From the NCBI GenBank assembly GCA_964623055.1, contig CAZURK010000022.1, positions 25,634 through 89,633 of the forward strand: a DNA stretch of 64,000 bases, given 5' to 3'. The position numbers were made by a program, and so were the translations under genes. Shown here piece after piece: positions 7,474 through 17,141 of the stretch; the stretch's first letter is position 1, and the number at the start of each line of letters is the position of its first letter. The DNA comes from JADHUC01 sp964623055 (lineage in GTDB: Bacteria; Planctomycetota; Planctomycetia; Pirellulales; Pirellulaceae). The notes beneath the pieces are model-generated. The model had not been told where the DNA came from and made no database searches. It saw only the letters and a program-made list of their open reading frames with translations.

Positions 7474-10400
7474 ATGTACCTGCCGAAATCCCAATTCCGT
7501 TCGGCATTGGTCGACACGGCGGAGGCCGCCCCCACGGAGCGAATCCTGGTCCACTTTCCCAAAAGTGAAGTGGGCGAAGGAACGAGCGACTTTTGCATCG
7601 AAGTCGAACGGGATACTCCCCAGCCGCAGCGGGAAGCCGCAGCAGACTATATCGTCGCTCACATTCTCAATGCGATGCTGAACAACCGCGGCCCGGAAGC
7701 GGTGGTGGTGGCCGCGCCGCGAGGCTGGAAGTCCTCGATTCGGCATGCCCTCCAAACGAATAAGTTCTGGAGCAAGGTGAAGAAATGCGTCGAAGGCTAC
7801 TATGGGAGAGGTGCTGCGAGAATCCGCTTTTCCAACGAGGGACGAATTAAGAAGCGCTGTCCAAGAGCGGCACGGGCCAACTCCGATCGCCACGTATCCG
7901 CGTTCTGCGAAGGCAATTCAGGTGGAGCCTATCTCGGAGTCGATGTCGGCGGCAGTTCGGTTAAGCTGGCGGCTGTGGTCGAGAGTGAAAAGATGCGATT
8001 GGGCGTGTTGCCCAAGGGAAACTACGCGCTCAAGACGGCCGAGTCCTACCTGGATCTGGTCAAGGAGTCCCTGATCGAGGCGAGGCAGCGCCTGTTTCGC
8101 CTGGGCGTTGTGCCGCGGGGCATCAGTATCTCTTTCAATACGGCCGTCGCCCCAGGCACGCTGGCCTTGCCTCAATGCGTGAAGACCAGACTTGGACGCG
8201 CCGGGACGAAGAAGGTCTCGCACCTGGTCTCCAGCATTGCGGAATGGGTCGACCGGGAGTTTGGTGATGTTCCGGTTCACCTCAAGAACGATGGATATGC
8301 AGGGGCCTTCTATGGGGCGGCGTCAACTGGCAAGCCCAACAGCGCGTATATTGGGCTCGGTTCCAGTGTCGCATTTGGCTTCGTGGGAAAAGCTGGCGAG
8401 CACGCGCGCGGGCTATGCGAGGCTCACTACATGAGGCTCGACCTCAGCTCTGACGGCCGCGGCGCACATCGGAGCACTCCGGGGGCCTTGGCGTATCACC
8501 TTGGGGCCCAGGGCTTCATCAGTATTGCCAAGGATCTCGGTCTGGTTGCCACAGGCAAGATCAAGGGTCGAACTCGCAAAGCGGCTGCGCTGATCGCCGC
8601 AGCCAACGATGGTGACGGCGCGGCGATGACAATAGCTCACTTCATGGGCAGCTACCTTGCCGAGGCGATTGCCGAGTTCACGAATTACTGGCCTGTCGAG
8701 AACGTGATTGTGGGTGGCGGCTTGGCGACTGGTGACTTTGGCCGAGTCATGGTCGACACGGCCCGTTTAGTGCTCAAGCAGCGGTTTCAGCAACTGTCGG
8801 GCGTCGCGCTGATTCATTGTGGCGAAGATTGCGTGTTTGCCAGTGCGTTGGGCGCGGCCTACTACGCACGCGCCGCCGATTCCCAGGCCATGCAGGATCG
8901 GGGGCTGGCGGCAGTCGTCAGGCGAGACTGGGGCAGCCATGTCCGGGCGCAGAACGTTGTATTCAAGCGGCGACTGTCGGGCGACATTCACGGGTGCTCG
9001 CACCGGTTCGCGCGAAAAGACGCCCAGCCACCCGCGCTGTCGGAGGAGCAATTCACGGCGTCGTTGAGAGAATCGGTAGCGGCCCAGCTCAAAACCATCA
9101 GTTCGCTGGGAGAAGACCAGCAGCAAGGCATCAAGATCGCCGAGGCCATCTCCTCGCTGCACACCGCAGCCTTGGGGTTGGCGTTTGAGTTCTTTCTGGA
9201 TTCGCGGTCGCTCGCGCATGTGACTGAGAAGGTGGCGTTGTTCGTCTACGGCGGTCATGCGAAAGGATGGGCGGTGACAGGAAGCGATCTGGACTTCGTG
9301 CTTCACGCCGACGAGTCGGTTGGTGAGGATACCCAAGTGTCCATTCACCGATTCTTGCGCAATGTTGCGGCGAATCTCGGGTTCGAGAAATCGTCGCCGT
9401 GCATCCAGACATTCGTGGCGAAAGGGCTCCAGACGGGCCGTTTGGACAGCGTCATGGACCGGGCACGCTTCGGCGAACTGACATTCGTGGCCGGCGCGCC
9501 CGAAATCGGTCTAGAAGTCGAGCAGGCCAAACGAACCTTGCGGAGGGATGACGCGGAGGAGTTCTTCTTCCATGCTTTCTCCGGACCTACGGCTAAACGG
9601 AAAGCTGGGGCCCTCGATGTCAAACGAGATTCGGGCGGTTTGCGCGACGTAAGTAGGCTTCTATGGCTGGCTGAAATCGAAGACCGCCTACATGGTCGGC
9701 GCTCCGTGGATCGGTTGAGTGCGAATCTTCCACTCTCGATGCGGGACCGCATCGTGGGCAGCTTGGACTTCCTGTTGGCCGTGCGCGACCTGTTCCGTAG
9801 CCGCGGCATCCATAGCGATACCATCGACGACGCGGATATAGAAAGAATCGCTTGCACGGTTCCCTGGTTGCAGACCAAGGATTCGTTTTGCACCCGGTAT
9901 CGCAAACACCTGCGCAGTGTTCGTGCCGCGAAGAGTCGGTTGATACGGCAGCTTCTTACGTCGCTTGAGGAAAAGGGGCAGATACCGCAAGTCGATCTGG
10001 TCTACGACGTCGATACCGGCCGGTTCAAGCGAGGAACGTCACCGCAGGAACTCCTGGATCTTGCCGGGCAGTGCTTTCCGCTGAAGTACCTGGTGGCGTT
10101 GAAAGCGGAGGCTCCGGACGTGCTGATGCAGCTTCGCAGACGGGCGCGATGGTCCATCCGACACGCTTTGGCCAAAAACGAAAGGGCTCCAGCGGAGATC
10201 CTTGTTGGCTTGGCACGCAACGGGTCGTACGAGGAGCGCGATGTCAGGCTCATGGTAGCCCGCAACAGAAACACGCCCTGCCGTCTTCTGACAAGCCTGC
10301 TGCACGACAACGCCGAAGTTGTCCGGAAGGCAGCAGCCAAGAGCTTGGAAGATCGCTTGCTTTCGGAACTGTCCAAAAAGGACAAATTGACAATGCTGTT

Positions 10401-12756
10401 GATGCCCAACACGGCGAAACCACTGCGCCTGCCGGAACACGGGCGAATCCGCCGGGAGTTCGGCGTGGATCTGTTTCAGGTCTGCGAGCGGGAGATGCAG
10501 GCGCCAGGGGCCATCGTCAGACACATCAACGCCATCCTGAGCCGTATCGACCTGCCGTTATTGTTCACTGTCAACCAAGAGGGCGGACGGCTATCCGAGT
10601 TGAACAAAGTCCACACCGTTACCCCCGGCAACATGGCCCTCGGGGCGATCCAGGATCTGCAAACGGCCGAAGAACTTACGTACCAAGCCGCCTCGGTGAT
10701 TGCCGAAGAGTTGCGGGCAGCGGGGATGACGTGGAACTTTGCACCGGTGGTCGATCTGGCGGAATGCCGTACCAATCGGGACGTGGGCACGAGGCCCTTT
10801 GGCAGCGACCCGGCGAGGGTCGCGAGACTCGGGGCCGCGTTTGTACGGGGCCTTCAAGACAACGGGGTGTTGGCAACTGCAAAACACTTTCCGACGTACG
10901 GTCGGGCTGACCGCGATGCTCACGTCGCGCTGTCCAGAATCCGCTCGTCCGATGCGGATTTGGAGGCGTACAGGGCGGCAGCCAAAGCCGGTGTCGCAGC
11001 TATTATGCTCGGTCACGTCATCGTCGAGGACTGGGATCCGTCGAGACCGGCGTCGGTATCACCGGAAGCAATTCGAATCATCCGCGAAGTCTTGGGCTAC
11101 GAGGGGATGATCGTGACCGACGGGCTGACCATGAAGGCGTTGGCCAATCACTACAAGGCCGAAGGCAAAGATCCCATCGATGCCGCCTTGGATTCGTTTC
11201 GAGCGGGTGCGGACGTGATGTTGCACGTCCAGGATTTGACGCACAAACGATCGAAGAAGCAGGAAAGCAAGTCCAACGACAAGAAGATCCGGACCTACAC
11301 AAGACTTCGGAATCTGATCGCAAAGGCGTCGCACGAGTTTAGCGACCAGCGGGTTGACCGATCGTTTAGAAAGCTGGTTCGCGCAATGATCCGTTTCGGC
11401 GTAACCGCGCCTTTGCCGTCGAAGGGAAGTCTGGAGAGAATTGTCAAATCAAACGGGTCTCGGCGACTGATGGAGAAGATCGGCGATCACGCCATCACGC
11501 TGGTCAAGAACGATCGTCTGATCCTCCCACTCGACCCCAATTCCAAACGCGAGAGGATCCTTGTGCTGAGTATTCGGCCCTGGATGACGGCGCTGACGGA
11601 CAAGGCATGGTTCAACCAATTCTCGATCTGCGATGGCATTCGAGAGATCTGCCCACGTGCTGACGTGCTTCGTGTGGACCTTCGATACAACAGGAAAACC
11701 AAGACGGGGCCGGACATTGACGAAACCGTGGAAACGGCCCTCGCCGCCAGCCGGAAGTACGACATCATTGTTGCGCAGACCTACAACGCCCATCTGCCCG
11801 ACATTAGCGAGCATAAGAAAAACCAAGCTGAACTCGTCAACAGGCTCCTGGACGAATTCGGCCACGAAAAGAAAATCATCGTTGCTGCACTGGGAGATCC
11901 GCACGACATTCTGGAGTTTCCGCGGGTACCGGCATACGTGGCCACCTATGGCGCCTCGCCCGGCTCGGTATCCGCCGTGGGAAGGCTGCTCTTTGGCGAG
12001 ATTCAGCCAACCGGGCGCCTACCTGTGGCCATTCCGGGCATGTATCCGTGCGGCCATGGCTTGAGTTTCTGGGACTACGAGGACCTTCGAACGCAGTACA
12101 TCAGACGGTACTCCCTCCCGGCCGAGACGTTCGACGTTCCGCAAGATGCGGCCTCGCATGCAGAAGGTCCGGTCTTAGATGACCACCTGCACCTGATGCT
12201 CCGGAAGTTGCGGTCTTTGATTCTGGACAGTGCCCCGGATCTCCCCGACAGTTGCGCCGATTTCGCCAGGCATCACCAGGAACGGCTCAAGGACTTCGTC
12301 TTTCTTCACGATGTGGGCAAGCTGGCCACAACAAGGATAAAGGTTGACGGCCAAGTCGAGGACGTGGGGAAGTACCGGTCTGTGGATCACTCTGCCCGAT
12401 GGGACTCGGGGCGAGTCAGGATCACGTATCCGGGTCACGAAGAGCACTCGTACACGATGCTGCAGGGGAAAGTTCCGGATGACCTGGCAAACATCATCAG
12501 AATACATGGGATCAACGACGTGTTTCGCCACGAAGTCGGTGATATCGAAGCGCTCCGGCGTGCCTACGAACGGCTGTGGCGGAATCTGAACCGTGATCGC
12601 GAGGCAGTCGAGTTTGCGTTCATTGCCATGTACATCGACGTCGCGGCGAGCCGCAAACAGCGGCACGGCGACAAGATGCCCCATACAGACGAAGATGACT
12701 TCCGTTTGGGCTTTTTCAAAGCAAAGGACGTGTGCAGTGGATTGGGAAGCAAATGA
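7474..12756 (+). CDS. 1760-residue multidomain protein: ROK kinase - GlnD-type NTase - LRV-like repeats - GH3 - HD
   Basis: Start is ATG 7474 (AGGAG upstream); a longer in-frame start at 7324 would overlap the previous gene. Domains in order: 1-149 unknown; ROK-type sugar kinase about 150-460 (DVGGSSVK 157-164, KND with Asp273, VIVGGG near 412) lacking the ROK zinc cysteines; nucleotidyltransferase about 530-850 (GG 593-594, GSDLD 603-607, and SGGLRD 720-725, the signature of PII uridylyltransferase GlnD); helical LRV-like repeats about 870-955; GH3 N-domain about 973-1320 (QEGG 1035-1038, KHFPTYG 1137-1143, D-A-H 1148-1150, nucleophile Asp1216 in VTDGLTM); GH3 C-domain to about 1530; HD domain about 1565-1730 (H1571 or H1573, H1612-D1613, H1655 or H1658, H1678, D1722). 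All the enzymes look largely intact. The product is cytoplasmic, with no signal peptide. The transketolase gene overlaps its 3' end. A role in sugar or amino-sugar salvage with nucleotidylation control is inference. Confidence 0.85.
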   Translation: MYLPKSQFRSALVDTAEAAPTERILVHFPKSEVGEGTSDFCIEVERDTPQPQREAAADYIVAHILNAMLNNRGPEAVVVAAPRGWKSSIRHALQTNKFWSKVKKCVEGYYGRGAARIRFSNEGRIKKRCPRAARANSDRHVSAFCEGNSGGAYLGVDVGGSSVKLAAVVESEKMRLGVLPKGNYALKTAESYLDLVKESLIEARQRLFRLGVVPRGISISFNTAVAPGTLALPQCVKTRLGRAGTKKVSHLVSSIAEWVDREFGDVPVHLKNDGYAGAFYGAASTGKPNSAYIGLGSSVAFGFVGKAGEHARGLCEAHYMRLDLSSDGRGAHRSTPGALAYHLGAQGFISIAKDLGLVATGKIKGRTRKAAALIAAANDGDGAAMTIAHFMGSYLAEAIAEFTNYWPVENVIVGGGLATGDFGRVMVDTARLVLKQRFQQLSGVALIHCGEDCVFASALGAAYYARAADSQAMQDRGLAAVVRRDWGSHVRAQNVVFKRRLSGDIHGCSHRFARKDAQPPALSEEQFTASLRESVAAQLKTISSLGEDQQQGIKIAEAISSLHTAALGLAFEFFLDSRSLAHVTEKVALFVYGGHAKGWAVTGSDLDFVLHADESVGEDTQVSIHRFLRNVAANLGFEKSSPCIQTFVAKGLQTGRLDSVMDRARFGELTFVAGAPEIGLEVEQAKRTLRRDDAEEFFFHAFSGPTAKRKAGALDVKRDSGGLRDVSRLLWLAEIEDRLHGRRSVDRLSANLPLSMRDRIVGSLDFLLAVRDLFRSRGIHSDTIDDADIERIACTVPWLQTKDSFCTRYRKHLRSVRAAKSRLIRQLLTSLEEKGQIPQVDLVYDVDTGRFKRGTSPQELLDLAGQCFPLKYLVALKAEAPDVLMQLRRRARWSIRHALAKNERAPAEILVGLARNGSYEERDVRLMVARNRNTPCRLLTSLLHDNAEVVRKAAAKSLEDRLLSELSKKDKLTMLLMPNTAKPLRLPEHGRIRREFGVDLFQVCEREMQAPGAIVRHINAILSRIDLPLLFTVNQEGGRLSELNKVHTVTPGNMALGAIQDLQTAEELTYQAASVIAEELRAAGMTWNFAPVVDLAECRTNRDVGTRPFGSDPARVARLGAAFVRGLQDNGVLATAKHFPTYGRADRDAHVALSRIRSSDADLEAYRAAAKAGVAAIMLGHVIVEDWDPSRPASVSPEAIRIIREVLGYEGMIVTDGLTMKALANHYKAEGKDPIDAALDSFRAGADVMLHVQDLTHKRSKKQESKSNDKKIRTYTRLRNLIAKASHEFSDQRVDRSFRKLVRAMIRFGVTAPLPSKGSLERIVKSNGSRRLMEKIGDHAITLVKNDRLILPLDPNSKRERILVLSIRPWMTALTDKAWFNQFSICDGIREICPRADVLRVDLRYNRKTKTGPDIDETVETALAASRKYDIIVAQTYNAHLPDISEHKKNQAELVNRLLDEFGHEKKIIVAALGDPHDILEFPRVPAYVATYGASPGSVSAVGRLLFGEIQPTGRLPVAIPGMYPCGHGLSFWDYEDLRTQYIRRYSLPAETFDVPQDAASHAEGPVLDDHLHLMLRKLRSLILDSAPDLPDSCADFARHHQERLKDFVFLHDVGKLATTRIKVDGQVEDVGKYRSVDHSARWDSGRVRITYPGHEEHSYTMLQGKVPDDLANIIRIHGINDVFRHEVGDIEALRRAYERLWRNLNRDREAVEFAFIAMYIDVAASRKQRHGDKMPHTDEDDFRLGFFKAKDVCSGLGSK

Positions 12757-14812
12757 AAGGGTCTGCGGCTTGGCCCCGGACGGTTCGAGGCTTTCGTCGC
12801 CAAGCGACAGCGAGTTCAAAGACACCTTGGCCTGGATTGCGTGCGAGCTTCGGAAAAAGACGTACAGAATCCTGGAGGCATCCCAATCGGGACATTTGGG
12901 AGGGCCCTTGTCAAGCGTCGAGTTGCTCGTTGTGCTCTATTTCGGTGGCGTTCTGCGCTATGATCCAAGTGAACCGCATCAGGAAGACAGAGACCGAGTC
13001 GTTCTAAGAGGACACTTAGGCCCGATCCGCTATCCGATCTTGGCGATGGCCGGTTTCTTTCCCGAAAGCAGGCTTCTGACATACCGCAAGTTCAACTCGC
13101 AACTGCCAGGGCACGAGGATTTCCGCATGGTTCCGGGCGTCGACATCACGCCGAGCGGCTCGTTGGGTATGGTCCTTTCCTACGGTGTTGGCGCGGCGCG
13201 GGTGGGGAAGAAGGAGCGCAGGCCGTTCAACGTTTTCGTTTTCTTGGGCGACGGCGAGGAGCAAGAAGGGAACGTCTCGGAGGCGGCAAGAAACGCGGTC
13301 GGACTGGAGTTGGACAACCTCGTTTGTATCATCGACAAGAACGAGAAGCAGTTGACGGGGCGGACTCGGGACGTAGATAAAGTAGACAGCTTGGCGCGCA
13401 TATGGAGAGGCTACGGTTGGTACGTCATTGAATTGGAGGATGGCCACGATATTGCCCAAATCCGAAAGGCGTACGATGGAGCGCTAGCTCGAGACGGCCC
13501 CACTGTTATCATCGCGCACACGACAAAAGGAAAGGGCGTTCCCGGCATCGAGAAACACCGCACAGGGATGCACAGCGGAAGAGAGAAGTCGAAAAGCTTG
13601 ACGTGGGACGACCTTGTCCAAATCCAGGAGAACGAACAACGGGAGTATGGTAGATGTTGCCATCGGGATTTCATTAGACGCGCTCAGACGCTCGCGAAGC
13701 CGGAGGTTCGAAAATCGCGGCCCGCTACGTCTGCCGTCAATCATCCCGAACTGGACATTAGGCCCGGGCCGAAGAAGTACGGCAACATGGTCAAGTCACT
13801 GGAGGACTACTTCCGTCAATTGACAGACAGCCAACCACCCTTCAAAGTCTACTCGCTTGCCGCCGACTTTCTGCCTGCTTTCCGCGTCAAACGGCGGACG
13901 CTGAGGCGATTGGGGGACTACGTTGATGTGGGGCTGAAAGAGCAACACATGGTCGCCATGGCCCACGGAATTTCGATCACGGACCCAAACGCCAGATCGC
14001 TCGTTTTCATTGGCGACGAGTTTCTGTATCGGTCTGCGGATCAGATGAGTGCTTGCGCACAGGGACGGAGTAATGTGATTTTCCTTACGTGCGACGCGGG
14101 AATCTGCGGCGCATTTAACGGGCCGACCCACCAGTCCAGCGGACAACCCGGCATGATCGCCATGATGCCTCGAATTACGACGCTGGAACCGGCGGATATC
14201 GACGACCTCTACGACTGTCTCAATTGGGCGTTTGGTCAGCCGCGCGGACCTGTGTACATCCGAACGCACATCGTGCCCGTGCCCGAGTGGAAGCGGCCGT
14301 CAAGTGGCCACGATACGATTCGCGGCTACAACGTCGCCCATAATCCGCCGGCTGGGAAAAGGCCAGACTTGATCGTAGTCGCCAGCGGCTTCTTGGTCGG
14401 CACGGCAGTTGAAACGAGCAGGAGGGCGGCCGCGCGTGGTCTTCGACTCAAGGTGATCAGCGTCACAAATCTCAAATCTCTCGACGAGGGCTTTGTGCGT
14501 TTGCTGGAAAACGATATCCCGGTGCTGACTGTCTACAACGGGAATCCGGCCATACTGCAGTCGTTCGTGGCAAAGGCCGTGATGGAGCATTCAGATGTCG
14601 CGAAGACTCCGTCTGTCATAAAGGGGCACGGTTTCGAATACGGTATGACCGGCTCGCTACCAGATCTCTTGGACCACTTCGGGTTCACGCCCGATGGGCT
14701 CCAGCACGTCATCGAAGAGTTGGCGCAACCGCCCAGCGCGAAGATTCATCTTTCGGCCAACAGAAGGAATATTCCTGCCCGATCCCCGGGAGTTGTGAAG
14801 AGACCGACATAG
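12737..14812 (+). CDS. Transketolase, translationally coupled to the megaprotein
   Basis: A 691-residue thiamine-diphosphate enzyme moving a two-carbon ketol unit between sugar phosphates. Visible signatures: SGHLGGPLSSVELL near the N-terminus; the ThDP motif from GDG at 171-173 to IIDKN; TTKGKGVPGIE; the catalytic-Glu region VGLKEQHMVAMAHG with Glu402; and a transketolase C-domain (VVASGFLVGTAVE). N and C halves are on one chain of normal length. I chose GTG 12737 because AAAGGA lies 8 bp upstream at 12723-12728 and homology begins soon after; it overlaps the preceding gene by 20 bp, a sign of translational coupling. An ATG start further upstream would add residues unlike the family. DXS is a less likely alternative. 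Donor and acceptor sugars cannot be read from sequence. Confidence 0.88.
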   Translation: MDWEANERVCGLAPDGSRLSSPSDSEFKDTLAWIACELRKKTYRILEASQSGHLGGPLSSVELLVVLYFGGVLRYDPSEPHQEDRDRVVLRGHLGPIRYPILAMAGFFPESRLLTYRKFNSQLPGHEDFRMVPGVDITPSGSLGMVLSYGVGAARVGKKERRPFNVFVFLGDGEEQEGNVSEAARNAVGLELDNLVCIIDKNEKQLTGRTRDVDKVDSLARIWRGYGWYVIELEDGHDIAQIRKAYDGALARDGPTVIIAHTTKGKGVPGIEKHRTGMHSGREKSKSLTWDDLVQIQENEQREYGRCCHRDFIRRAQTLAKPEVRKSRPATSAVNHPELDIRPGPKKYGNMVKSLEDYFRQLTDSQPPFKVYSLAADFLPAFRVKRRTLRRLGDYVDVGLKEQHMVAMAHGISITDPNARSLVFIGDEFLYRSADQMSACAQGRSNVIFLTCDAGICGAFNGPTHQSSGQPGMIAMMPRITTLEPADIDDLYDCLNWAFGQPRGPVYIRTHIVPVPEWKRPSSGHDTIRGYNVAHNPPAGKRPDLIVVASGFLVGTAVETSRRAAARGLRLKVISVTNLKSLDEGFVRLLENDIPVLTVYNGNPAILQSFVAKAVMEHSDVAKTPSVIKGHGFEYGMTGSLPDLLDHFGFTPDGLQHVIEELAQPPSAKIHLSANRRNIPARSPGVVKRPT

Positions 14813-14958
14813 CGTTTCCCGCATTTGCGTCAGGTTCTGTGCACAACCGAGACGCGTCGCCACCGCCGAGCAAATCTGCTACAGTAAATTCTCGTTCCGC
14901 GCAAACATGCCCTCGGTATCCATCGCGTCGCTTAACGGGTCGTCCGGAGAGAATTGCC

Positions 14959-17130
14959 ATGCAAGCACAATGGTTGAAATCCCTCGTTCTACCGCTGGTG
15001 ATGGCGGCGTCTCCGCTGCCTGCCCGTACGCCCCCACCCCGCGAGCGCCCCGTGGACAGAGAAGCTATGACGCCAGCGCCCATAGCAGTGGAGTCCCCAC
15101 CCCGTACGTCGTTTCGACGGCCGTTGACGGAGAGGGAACCTCGGACACTGTTGCCTCGGATCGAGGAAAGCAGACCAATACGACGATACGTCAAACGGTC
15201 GCGGGAAACGGACAAGGACTATCGCCTGGTGGTGGACCTGAGCGGCCAGAGACTGTCGTTCGACGTGCCTGAGATCACGATCTACCGCGACAGTATCAAC
15301 GCCGTGCGCCGAAATGACACGATGGAGGTGACCGCGCGCACGGCAAAGCTGATGTCCGGCACCAAGACGGTGGCACAGGTTTCGCGAGGGCGTCTGTTGC
15401 ACGTGGACGATGTCAAGGACCCATGGATCAAGACCGCCGTTCTGGAAGACGGCCAGCAGAAGATTGGATGGATCCACAGGAGCAATATCAAACTGCACTC
15501 GGTCGAAGCGAAACTTCATCCGACACCTGCGCAAATCTCGCGTGCCGAGTTTGCATCCGCAGGGTTGCTGGTGCAAAAGGCCAAGTCGTTCGACGACGGA
15601 TTGTACGCTGCCGTGGAACTCGCTGCGCAAGACGGCGCAGGAGAGTTTTCAGGCAAGCGATCCATGCTCAAGAACCTCGCTCGAAGCCTCGCCCGAACTC
15701 CCGCCGATGAATTCGGCCGCGCCGAAGCGATCGTGTTGGCGGGTGGCCGACTGGGTGGTGTCGACGTTGCGCTGGTGCCGGCGGCCGCCCAGCTTGTCGA
15801 TACGCAACTGAGGACGTTCCTTGCCGATCGGCGACGCTCGAAGCCGCTGGCGTTCTACACCTGGTCTGACGAGCTTTCGGCCATCTTTCAACAAGACCGA
15901 ATGCTGCAAACGGATCTCGCCGATCAGTCCCTGGAACGGCTAGTGAAATCCCTTCGCGAGGAAGCCAATTGCCGCGATACGTATGAGGCATATCTTCGGC
16001 TGGTCTATCGGCTCACGAATCCATCTTCCTGGCAGGACCTTCGTGAACCCTTGGCAGCCATCGAGAAGAACGAATCGACCCGTTCGTTGGGCAAGATCGC
16101 GTTCTTTCCCCCGTCACGGAGCCGCGAGACTGACTTGATGATACGACTGTTCGGCAACCGGCCGATCCCGCCGGGATTTAACCTGGCCGACGAATTGGTG
16201 AAGAGAATCCGCGACGGGCGTCTCAATCTTGAACCTACGGAAAATTCCGGTTGGTACGACCATCAGCTTTGGGCGTTGGAACCTCTGGTGGTGCCGGACC
16301 GAATGGCCGAAGCAAGGTACATGACCTTGAATGACCGATACCGGGAGAAACTGGCCGAGCTGTTCAAAGGCGCTTATGCGCTAACGCGCGAAACGCACAT
16401 CAAACAACTGGATGTGCCGGACGCAGGGGCTGCCCCGTCTGGCCACCGACCGCCGCCCAAACCCAAGTTTTACGTCTCGCCGGAGTTGAGCAGCGAACCG
16501 TTGCCGACGTTCTGTCTCAGGCGAGCACAAGCGTATCGTTTCGTCCGAGGTGTACTGGAAGAGACGTTTGGGTCTACTGCGCTGAAGAAGATGTATCGGC
16601 AAACACCCGAGGGACCGGTCGAAAAGTGTCTGGACGATGAACTCACCGAGATCGAGAGCCTTTTCCACGGTGCGTACGTCACCATTGCCCGTCAGATGGG
16701 CATGAGGCCCGACGCGTCCCTTTCGCTGGGCACCGGCGACGCCGAACGGGATGCAGAAGCATTCCTGCATTGGACCGCCAATCATTCGCTCGATCCAGAC
16801 TCGGGTCGGGACGTGCGGATGATGGTCCCCGTGTTCTACGATGTGGTGCGCAAGAAGACCAAAGTCTGGGCAATGCTGGGATGGCAGTGGCATCGTCTGA
16901 ATCTCTCGTTCGCCAGCAGACCGCGTGTGCAGGTGTTTGATGAGAACGACAACCGGCTGGATCGTAGTCAATACGACCTGCGTTATGGTCGGAGCAGCGA
17001 AGAGGTGGTCGTTCCGGTAACCGCAGAATTCTACGTGGACCGCGTGCTTGATCGAGACGAATTCCGCCGGCTACTGGACACCTACAAAAGCCGATCTGCC
17101 GTCCTCCACCACGTTGCGTCGGGTCAGTAA
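14959..17130 (+). CDS. Secreted SH3-like-domain protein of unknown function
   Basis: A 723-residue protein. ATG 14959 follows GGAGA (14946-14950) and gives a plausible signal peptide (MQAQWLKSLVLPLVMAASPL) cut near Ala-Arg; upstream in-frame starts add a Pro/Ser-rich stretch without RBS. After a Pro/Arg-rich linker, residues about 95-165 look like a bacterial SH3-type domain (KLMSGTKTVAQVSRGRLLHV, then WIKTAVLEDGQQKIGWIHRS). The rest is helical with no motif I know. The 146-bp gap after the transketolase argues for a separate transcript. The gene converges on the PQQ-propeller gene with 11 bp between the stops. The function is not recognised; a periplasmic wall-associated role is only a guess from the SH3-like module. 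Confidence 0.7.
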   Translation: MQAQWLKSLVLPLVMAASPLPARTPPPRERPVDREAMTPAPIAVESPPRTSFRRPLTEREPRTLLPRIEESRPIRRYVKRSRETDKDYRLVVDLSGQRLSFDVPEITIYRDSINAVRRNDTMEVTARTAKLMSGTKTVAQVSRGRLLHVDDVKDPWIKTAVLEDGQQKIGWIHRSNIKLHSVEAKLHPTPAQISRAEFASAGLLVQKAKSFDDGLYAAVELAAQDGAGEFSGKRSMLKNLARSLARTPADEFGRAEAIVLAGGRLGGVDVALVPAAAQLVDTQLRTFLADRRRSKPLAFYTWSDELSAIFQQDRMLQTDLADQSLERLVKSLREEANCRDTYEAYLRLVYRLTNPSSWQDLREPLAAIEKNESTRSLGKIAFFPPSRSRETDLMIRLFGNRPIPPGFNLADELVKRIRDGRLNLEPTENSGWYDHQLWALEPLVVPDRMAEARYMTLNDRYREKLAELFKGAYALTRETHIKQLDVPDAGAAPSGHRPPPKPKFYVSPELSSEPLPTFCLRRAQAYRFVRGVLEETFGSTALKKMYRQTPEGPVEKCLDDELTEIESLFHGAYVTIARQMGMRPDASLSLGTGDAERDAEAFLHWTANHSLDPDSGRDVRMMVPVFYDVVRKKTKVWAMLGWQWHRLNLSFASRPRVQVFDENDNRLDRSQYDLRYGRSSEEVVVPVTAEFYVDRVLDRDEFRRLLDTYKSRSAVLHHVASGQ

Positions 17131-17141
17131 AATCCCTCACA

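Noticed and set aside
7474..12756. The megaprotein as an assembly chimaera or string of pseudogenes
   Set aside because: One frame stays open for 5.3 kb, domain borders lie in linkers and most catalytic residues are kept. Not excluded without read data, but less likely.
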